Positions 6,105 to 10,106 of a stretch of DNA of 10,106 nt are shown piece after piece. How positions within the stretch are numbered: the first letter of the stretch is position 1; each line of letters starts with the position of its first letter. The position numbers and the translations under genes were made by a program. The notes beneath the pieces were generated by a model, which did not search any database, was not told where the DNA came from, and saw only the letters and a program-made list of their open reading frames with translations. The DNA comes from Legionellaceae bacterium UBA2794. GTDB taxonomy: Bacteria; Pseudomonadota; Gammaproteobacteria; Legionellales; Legionellaceae. The DNA lies in NCBI GenBank assembly GCA_002352055.1, contig DEHS01000001.1, positions 29,543 to 39,648 of the forward strand. The letters are read 5' to 3'.

Positions 6105-7052
6105 TTAAGCTGGAATCTGAAACAGTTCAACTATTTGATCAAGGTTAATGGTGTCATAAACGCTTATAGCATTTAAACTTCTATCAATTCTTTTGGTGAG
6201 TCCGCTTAATACCTTGCCTGGGCCACATTCTATAATGTAATTCACATTGTTGTTTTTAAATGTTTGAATAATCTCAACCCATCTAACCGGACTATACAAC
6301 TGCTCCTTCAATTTTTCTCTGATATGTTGTGCTGATTGATAAATACTTAAATCAACATTGCTAATTACCTTAAAGTCAGGTGTTTTAAAAGGAGTTTGTG
6401 CGAGTTTATCAGCGAATAACTCAGCAGCATCTTTTAATAAAGGACAGTGGCATGGAACGCTAACTGGAATTATTTTAGCAAGACGGGCACCATGCTCCTC
6501 GGCTAAAACAATTAGCCTGTCCACTGCGCTGGAATGACCTGCAACTACTACCTGACCTATAGCATTATAATTAGCCGGTGTTACTATTTGGGTTTCCAGA
6601 CACGCTTTGTTACATAAATCTTCTACCTGCTCGTCACTTAAGCCTACTATGGCAGCCATTGCCCCCAATCCAGAAGGTATTGCATCTTGCATTATTTGCC
6701 CTCTGAACGCCACAAGACGAGCAGCTTCAGCGACTGATAATGAATTAGCACAAACCAAAGCAGCGTACTCGCCCAAACTATGACCAGCCATAAAAGAAGG
6801 CGATGGAATACCTTGCTGCATCAAAAGGTTATAAATCGCAACATCTGCAGTAAGCATGGCCACTTGTGTGTATTCAGTTTGATTCAGTTGTTCTTCAGGG
6901 CCCTTCTGAATTAATTGCCAAAGATCATAGCCTACGACATCAGAAACCTCGGAAAATATATCGGTTACCAAAGAGTATTGAGGTAAAAAATCGGAAAGCA
7001 TACCTACCGATTGAGATCCCTGTCCTGGAAATACAAACGCTGTTTTAACCAT
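6105..7052 (-). CDS. fabD: Malonyl-CoA:ACP transacylase
   Basis: A 315-residue acyltransferase that moves malonyl from CoA to the ACP phosphopantetheine arm, supplying the extender for FabH and FabF. Conserved residues fall at or next to their E. coli numbers: Q11 in PGQGSQ, S92 in the GHSLGEY nucleophile elbow, R117 in AFRGQIMQ (binds the malonyl carboxylate), H202 in VPCHCPLL (catalytic base), and Q251. The usual SHC around the His is CHC here, a mild substitution. The ATG at 7052 is preceded by AAAGG 5 bases upstream. It lies 27 bp after fabH and 11 bp before fabG, so it is cotranscribed with both. Confidence 0.97.
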   Translation of the reverse strand: MVKTAFVFPGQGSQSVGMLSDFLPQYSLVTDIFSEVSDVVGYDLWQLIQKGPEEQLNQTEYTQVAMLTADVAIYNLLMQQGIPSPSFMAGHSLGEYAALVCANSLSVAEAARLVAFRGQIMQDAIPSGLGAMAAIVGLSDEQVEDLCNKACLETQIVTPANYNAIGQVVVAGHSSAVDRLIVLAEEHGARLAKIIPVSVPCHCPLLKDAAELFADKLAQTPFKTPDFKVISNVDLSIYQSAQHIREKLKEQLYSPVRWVEIIQTFKNNNVNYIIECGPGKVLSGLTKRIDRSLNAISVYDTINLDQIVELFQIPA

Positions 7053-7079
7053 AAAAACCTTTACTCAAATATGAAACTG

Positions 7080-8033
7080 TTAATAACGAATAACCATTGC
7101 GCCCCAAGTCATACCCGCCCCAAATGACTCAATAAGTAATACCTCATCTTTCTTAATATGGTTATTTCTAATCGAATAATCAAGTGCCAAAGGAATAGAA
7201 GCTGCAGAGGTATTACCCTGATTTCCAATAGTAACGATAACCTGGGACATAGGAAGATCAAGTTTTTTTGCTATTGCATTGATTATCCGGATGTTGGCTT
7301 GATGAGGTATTAACCAATTAATATCAGAACGTTGTAATCGGCTAATTTCCAACACTTCATCAACTACATCACCCATGATATTTACTGCGAGCTTGAACAC
7401 TTCATTACCGTGCATAGACACAGTAGCGGAGCGTTCCTCAAAGGATGAGTTTGCCAAAGATAAATGCAGATTTGAGTCATAAGAAGAATGCAATACACTC
7501 CCCAATACACCTTGTCGACCACTCGCACTAAGAACTACTGCACCAGCACCATCACCAAATAGCACACAGGTTGATCGGTCAGTCCAATCAAGCGTTTTAG
7601 ACATTCGTTCACTACCGATCACCAGTACATGATTGGCAGCTCCCGATAAAATATATTGTTTGGCGATATCCATAACGTATACAAAGCCACTACAAGCTGC
7701 GCCCACATCAAAAGCGGGTATGGGTCGTTTCATCTTTAAATAATGTTGCACGTGGCATGCGACACCGGGGAAAAAATTATCGGGTGTACAGGTTGCGACT
7801 ACAATCAAATCGATATCATCGACACTCAGACCAGAGGCAGTGAGCGCTTGTTCAGCAGCTTTTGATGCCATGTAGGAAGTCGTTTCATGACCTTCAGCAA
7901 TATTACGACTGCTAATACCGGTACGTGAAACAATCCATTCGTCACTAGTGTCCAGCGTTAATCCCAACTCATCATTAGTAACCTGTCTCTTGGGTAAATA
8001 ACTCCCCGTCCCACTAATTACTGCATGTTTCAT
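7080..8033 (-). CDS. fabH: Beta-ketoacyl-ACP synthase III
   Basis: A 317-residue initiating condensing enzyme that joins acetyl-CoA (or another short acyl-CoA) to malonyl-ACP. The Cys-His-Asn triad is intact: C114 in GAACSGF, H244 in IPHQANIRI, and N274 in GNQGNTSAAS. The RTGI motif (37-40) and the C-terminal SFGAGMTWGA (303-312) are also present. Length equals E. coli FabH (317) and H244/N274 have the same numbers. The ATG at 8033 overlaps the plsX stop by 4 bp (ATGA), with an AGGGA ribosome site about 8 bases upstream within plsX, so translation is likely coupled. Primer chain-length preference cannot be read from sequence alone. Confidence 0.97.
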   Translation of the reverse strand: MKHAVISGTGSYLPKRQVTNDELGLTLDTSDEWIVSRTGISSRNIAEGHETTSYMASKAAEQALTASGLSVDDIDLIVVATCTPDNFFPGVACHVQHYLKMKRPIPAFDVGAACSGFVYVMDIAKQYILSGAANHVLVIGSERMSKTLDWTDRSTCVLFGDGAGAVVLSASGRQGVLGSVLHSSYDSNLHLSLANSSFEERSATVSMHGNEVFKLAVNIMGDVVDEVLEISRLQRSDINWLIPHQANIRIINAIAKKLDLPMSQVIVTIGNQGNTSAASIPLALDYSIRNNHIKKDEVLLIESFGAGMTWGAMVIRY

Positions 8034-9058
8034 AACAATAATCCCTGGTTAATAAAGTCATTTATTTGCTCACGTACCAAGTCAATAACATTACTTTTTA
8101 CTTCAAGAACTGCTTGTTCGATAGCATGCTGAAAGCCTAGTTCATTTGCGCCACCATGACTTTTAATGACTATGCCATTTAAACCTAACATGCTTGCCCC
8201 ATTGTATCGAGAGGGATCGAGGCGTTTTTTTAAATATTTTAAGGCCGGGAGGGAAATGAAACCGGCCACTTTAGTAAACCAGTTTTTATTAAAGGACTCT
8301 TTTAAGACAGTTAATAATAGTTGAGCCAATCCCTCGCTTGCCTTTAATGCCACGTTCCCAACAAAACCATCACATACCACAAGATCGACTTCGCCTGTAT
8401 AAAAGTGATTTCCCTCTACATACCCTACATAATTCATCAGAGTGCTTTCAGCAAGCATATGCGCCGTACGCTTTACCTGGTCATTACCCTTAATTTCTTC
8501 TACACCAATATTAAGCAGGGCAATTTTAGGTTTTGGTTTGTTTTCTATAGCCTGAATAAGAGCCGAACCCATAACTGCAAATTGAAATAGGTGCTCGGCA
8601 CAAGAATCAACATTTGCCCCTAAATCTATAACCCATGTTTTACCTTTGATAGTAGGTAATTGAGATATGATTGCAGGTCGATCAATTCCGGGAAGTGTTT
8701 TCAAAACATAACGCGCAGTTGCCATCAAAGCACCGGTATTACCTGCGCTAACGCAAGCCTGCGCCCTACCCTCTTTAACAAGGTTAATAGCAACTCTTAT
8801 TGATGAGTCCTTTTTGTTACGTAAAGCATGTGATGGCAATTCATCCATGGCAACCATTTCAGATGCATGCACTATCGAAAATTGGTTTGATCCCAAAACG
8901 CCATGTTTTTTTAAAGCTGCACTGACTTTGTCTTGCGCACCAACAAGTATCAGCCTTAAATCCGGATTTCGTTTTGCCGCGTTAATACAGGCAGGAACCA
9001 CTACACTTAAACCATGATCCCCACCCATCGCATCAACTGCAATGGTAATGTTTTTCAA
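8030..9058 (-). CDS. plsX: Phosphate acyltransferase PlsX (TTG start)
   Basis: A 342-residue enzyme that converts acyl-ACP and phosphate to acyl-phosphate, the donor used by the membrane acyltransferase PlsY in phosphatidic acid synthesis. Family motifs in order: VDAMGGDHG (8-16), CVSAGNTGALMA (102-113), DLGANVD (145-151), NIGVEEIKGN (183-192), CDGFVGNVALK (229-239), and YNGASMLGLNGIVIKSHGGA (285-304). It begins with TTG at 9058; an AAGAG stretch at the end of rpmF lies about 8 bases upstream, and the rpmF stop is only 5 bp away. The start places the DAMGGD motif at the same distance from the N-terminus as in relatives, so the TTG is credible. It ends in a 4-bp overlap with fabH. Confidence 0.96.
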   Translation of the reverse strand: MKNITIAVDAMGGDHGLSVVVPACINAAKRNPDLRLILVGAQDKVSAALKKHGVLGSNQFSIVHASEMVAMDELPSHALRNKKDSSIRVAINLVKEGRAQACVSAGNTGALMATARYVLKTLPGIDRPAIISQLPTIKGKTWVIDLGANVDSCAEHLFQFAVMGSALIQAIENKPKPKIALLNIGVEEIKGNDQVKRTAHMLAESTLMNYVGYVEGNHFYTGEVDLVVCDGFVGNVALKASEGLAQLLLTVLKESFNKNWFTKVAGFISLPALKYLKKRLDPSRYNGASMLGLNGIVIKSHGGANELGFQHAIEQAVLEVKSNVIDLVREQINDFINQGLLL

Positions 9059-9063
9059 GAATA

Positions 9064-9255
9064 TTACTCTTGTTCGTAAGCAGTATCAGTATCTATAATT
9101 TTTTTACCACGATAAAAACCATCTGGGGTCATATGATGACGAAGATGGGTTTCCCCAGTAGTTTGATCCACAGAAAGAGTGGGTTTTGTTAACGAATCAT
9201 GTGATCGGCGCATATCGCGTCTTGATCGTGATTTTTTGTTTTGTTGTACGGCCAT
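9064..9255 (-). CDS. rpmF: 50S ribosomal protein bL32
   Basis: A small, basic ribosomal protein of the large subunit. The sequence MAVQQNKKSRSRRDMRRSHD closely matches E. coli bL32 ([20 protein letters not shown]), followed by SVDQTTGETHLRHHMTPDGF and YRGKK. It belongs to the zinc-free class, as the CxxC pairs are absent. The frame is open upstream to a TTG at 9273, but the ATG at 9255 has an AGGAGT Shine-Dalgarno 6 bases upstream and gives the universal MAVQQNK start, so the product is 63 residues. It is about six residues longer than the 57-residue E. coli protein owing to an acidic tail (DTDTAYEQE). The yceD-rpmF-plsX order is the usual one and plsX starts 5 bp downstream. Confidence 0.97.
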   Translation of the reverse strand: MAVQQNKKSRSRRDMRRSHDSLTKPTLSVDQTTGETHLRHHMTPDGFYRGKKIIDTDTAYEQE

Positions 9256-9261
9256 TGTATT

Positions 9262-9267
9262 ACTCCT
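9262..9267 (-). promoter_or_regulatory. Strong Shine-Dalgarno of rpmF
   Basis: The minus strand reads AGGAGT at 9267-9262, 6 bases from the ATG at 9255. It fixes the rpmF start and argues against the upstream TTG at 9273, which would place this site inside the coding region. Confidence 0.8.
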
Positions 9268-9293
9268 AAACAATTTGCATTCATAAAGCGGGA

Positions 9294-9334
9294 ATATTAC
9301 CGATATTTTAGCTTCAATCCAAGTGTTAATTATA
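9294..9334 (-). promoter_or_regulatory. Candidate promoter elements ahead of rpmF
   Basis: The 84-bp yceD-rpmF gap holds two possible minus-strand -10 boxes. One is a perfect TATAAT at 9334-9329 with no recognisable -35 box. The other is TAATAT at 9299-9294, 17 bp after TTGGAT at 9322-9317; both of its hexamers are partial matches. Extra transcription of rpmF and the fab genes from here is plausible, but the AT-rich gap makes chance hits likely. Confidence 0.28.
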
Positions 9335-9339
9335 AAATA

Positions 9340-9819
9340 TCAATAAGTTTCTATTTGTTTTTTTAAAATTTTGGTTACTTCTTCATCACAGTCTTCGATT
9401 TGTGAGTGAAATTGGTCAACATAAAGGTGAAGTTCATCAATCACCAAATCATTCAAATCAACCTGCCAATTTGAGGCAGCAATGCATTCATATTGCTCTA
9501 AAAGCTGTTCCGCCCTATCCTCATCCCGACAAACAGCAATTATTGTTGAATTATCGTAAGGAAGATTGAATTCCAGCATACAACGCTGGCAGATTACCGT
9601 TAAATCCCCAACCACCTGTAGATGAATCAAATAAAAATCATCTTTCGCTTCTACTGTGTATTGTGCAGTCAAATGACAGGGAGGAGAAATAAAGCCAGGC
9701 AAACGCTCCAAAAGTGTGATGGTTTTAGTCTGGTGATTTTGTTTTGCTAAATCTTGTACGTTGAGCATTAGATCATAAATCCTGAGGTCACATTTGCCAA
9801 TTGAGCCAAAATTAAGCAT
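9340..9819 (-). CDS. yceD: YceD/DUF177 family protein (large ribosomal RNA accumulation protein)
   Basis: A 159-residue DUF177 protein. The recognisable core is GDLTVICQRCMLEFNLPY (71-88), which carries the family's CxRC motif (C77, C80), and an acidic segment, DLNDLVIDELHLYVDQFH (121-138), resembling the DL..ivEDEi.L.LP block. E. coli YceD is linked to normal 23S rRNA levels; its mechanism is not known. Compared with the E. coli protein (173 residues), the C-terminus is short and I do not find the usual NPFaxL motif near the end. The ATG at 9819 has no clear Shine-Dalgarno; a second ATG at codon 18 has AGGA about 11 bases upstream and is an alternative start. Position directly before rpmF is the strongest support. 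Confidence 0.87.
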   Translation of the reverse strand: MLNFGSIGKCDLRIYDLMLNVQDLAKQNHQTKTITLLERLPGFISPPCHLTAQYTVEAKDDFYLIHLQVVGDLTVICQRCMLEFNLPYDNSTIIAVCRDEDRAEQLLEQYECIAASNWQVDLNDLVIDELHLYVDQFHSQIEDCDEEVTKILKKQIETY

Positions 9820-9838
9820 ATTGTGACAAATAAAGATA

Positions 9839-9865
9839 ATTATAGACTTCTATCTGATGATTTTA
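9839..9865 (-). promoter_or_regulatory. Probable promoter region of the yceD-rpmF-plsX-fab operon
   Basis: Two minus-strand -10 candidates lie upstream of yceD: a perfect TATAAT at 9844-9839, and TAAAAT at 9865-9860 preceded by TGG, forming an extended -10 (TGnTAAAAT). Neither has a good TTGACA at the right distance. The first would leave a very short leader of roughly a dozen bases, which fits the lack of a clear Shine-Dalgarno for yceD. The region must drive the cluster in one direction and mnmA in the other. Confidence 0.4.
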
Positions 9866-9880
9866 CCACAAAATCGTTAT

Positions 9881-9898
9881 TAAACTAAGTAAAGTTTA
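9881..9898. repeat. Inverted repeat in the yceD/mnmA divergent region
   Basis: TAAACT (9881-9886) and AGTTTA (9893-9898) are perfect 6-bp inverted arms with a 6-base spacer. It lies between the outward-facing yceD and mnmA promoter candidates, where an operator could act. It does not match the FadR consensus as I know it. It may be chance in AT-rich DNA. Confidence 0.3.
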
Positions 9899-9920
9899 GC
9901 TCCATATTTTTCTCAATTTA

Positions 9921-9929
9921 TGAGATAAT
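9921..9929 (+). promoter_or_regulatory. Candidate extended -10 promoter of mnmA
   Basis: The plus strand carries TGA directly followed by GATAAT (9921-9929), a TGn extended -10 with a 5 of 6 match, about 45 bases before the mnmA ATG. The -35 region is weak, as extended -10 promoters permit. A short inverted repeat, TCTCA (9911-9915) and TGAGA (9921-9925), overlaps it. Confidence 0.38.
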
Positions 9930-9974
9930 AGACAGAGTGCTTCTTTTTATCCCCTGTTTGCGGTAATCCTATTT

Positions 9975-10106
9975 ATGAAAGCAAAAGTTATTATTGGAAT
10001 GTCTGGTGGCGTTGATTCATCTGTTGCAGCCTGGTTACTAAAGGAGCAAGGCTATCAGGTAGAAGGGCTTTTTATGAAAAACTGGGAGCAGGATGATAGT
10101 GAGGGA
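9975..10106 (+). CDS. mnmA: tRNA-specific 2-thiouridylase MnmA, N-terminal part (runs off right edge)
   Basis: The only plus-strand gene. Its first 44 codons are present and the frame is open at the window edge (full family length is about 360-370). The PP-loop ATP-pyrophosphatase motif SGGVDSS lies at residues 10-16 within a GMSGGVDSSVAAWLL stretch, followed by GYQVEGLFMKNWE (26-38), nearly identical to E. coli MnmA. The enzyme adenylates and thiolates U34 of the tRNAs for Lys, Glu and Gln to give s2U, part of mnm5s2U. The catalytic cysteines lie beyond the window. The ATG at 9975 has only a weak ribosome site, but the protein start fits the family. It is divergent from yceD across a 155-bp gap. 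Confidence 0.96.
   Translation, partial: MKAKVIIGMSGGVDSSVAAWLLKEQGYQVEGLFMKNWEQDDSEG

Noticed and set aside
5942..6130. Minus-strand frame of 62 codons overlapping fabG and the fabD end
   Set aside because: Out-of-frame shadow of fabG with Arg/Cys/Phe-rich composition; fabG and fabD fill this DNA with conserved residues.
9256..9273. Six-residue N-terminal extension of bL32 from an upstream TTG
   Set aside because: The AGGAGT ribosome site lies within this stretch and serves the ATG at 9255, which gives the conserved MAVQQNK start.
9820..9974. A FadR operator in the yceD upstream region
   Set aside because: FadR controls fabH-region transcription in E. coli, but no sequence resembling the CTGGTC/GACCAG palindrome is visible here.
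1..10106. Search for mobile elements, tRNA or rRNA genes, CRISPR arrays, toxin-antitoxin or defence genes
   Set aside because: All but the short gaps is occupied by recognised housekeeping genes in a conserved order; no transposase, regular repeat series or tRNA-like fold was seen.

Overview
The window is a compact chromosomal housekeeping region of a moderately AT-rich gammaproteobacterium. Gene order (yceD-rpmF-plsX-fabH-fabD-fabG-acpP-fabF-mltG-tmk-holB-tatD, all on the minus strand) is the classic gammaproteobacterial fatty-acid-synthesis cluster. The protein style and base composition resemble the Legionella/Legionellales group. That placement is an inference from general appearance, not from a database match.

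Layout, read in the direction of transcription (right to left). At the right edge the first 44 codons of mnmA run rightward on the plus strand. A 155-bp divergent promoter region separates it from yceD. Next come yceD (DUF177), rpmF (ribosomal protein bL32), and the membrane-lipid genes plsX, fabH, fabD, fabG, acpP and fabF. These are followed by mltG (peptidoglycan terminase), tmk (dTMP kinase), holB (DNA polymerase III delta prime) and tatD (metal-dependent DNase/hydrolase). After a 77-bp gap, the N-terminal 91 codons of anmK (anhydro-MurNAc kinase) run off the left edge. Most junctions are tight: 4-bp ATGA overlaps at plsX/fabH and tmk/holB, a 1-bp overlap at mltG/tmk and direct abutment at fabF/mltG. 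Long gaps occur only before yceD, rpmF, acpP, tatD and anmK, and these are where internal promoters would be expected. No intergenic stretch exceeds 300 bp.

How the genes work together. PlsX makes acyl-phosphate from acyl-ACP for phospholipid synthesis. FabD loads malonate onto AcpP, FabH starts chains, and FabG and FabF run the reduction and condensation steps of elongation. YceD and bL32 link the cluster to 50S ribosome production. MltG, Tmk and HolB tie it to cell-wall assembly and DNA replication. MltG creates 1,6-anhydro-MurNAc ends and AnmK recycles that sugar, so the two wall genes form a plausible functional pair.

Two start codons are re-read here. fabF most likely starts at a TTG at 4998, giving an N-terminus collinear with E. 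coli FabF. rpmF starts at the ATG at 9255, behind a near-perfect Shine-Dalgarno, not further upstream. plsX also starts with TTG. No mobile element, tRNA, rRNA, CRISPR array or defence system was seen. I found no credible undescribed system; the points worth a second look are local (a hairpin at the fabF/mltG junction, TTG starts, absent pabC and pilZ, a shortened YceD C-terminus, and candidate internal promoters).
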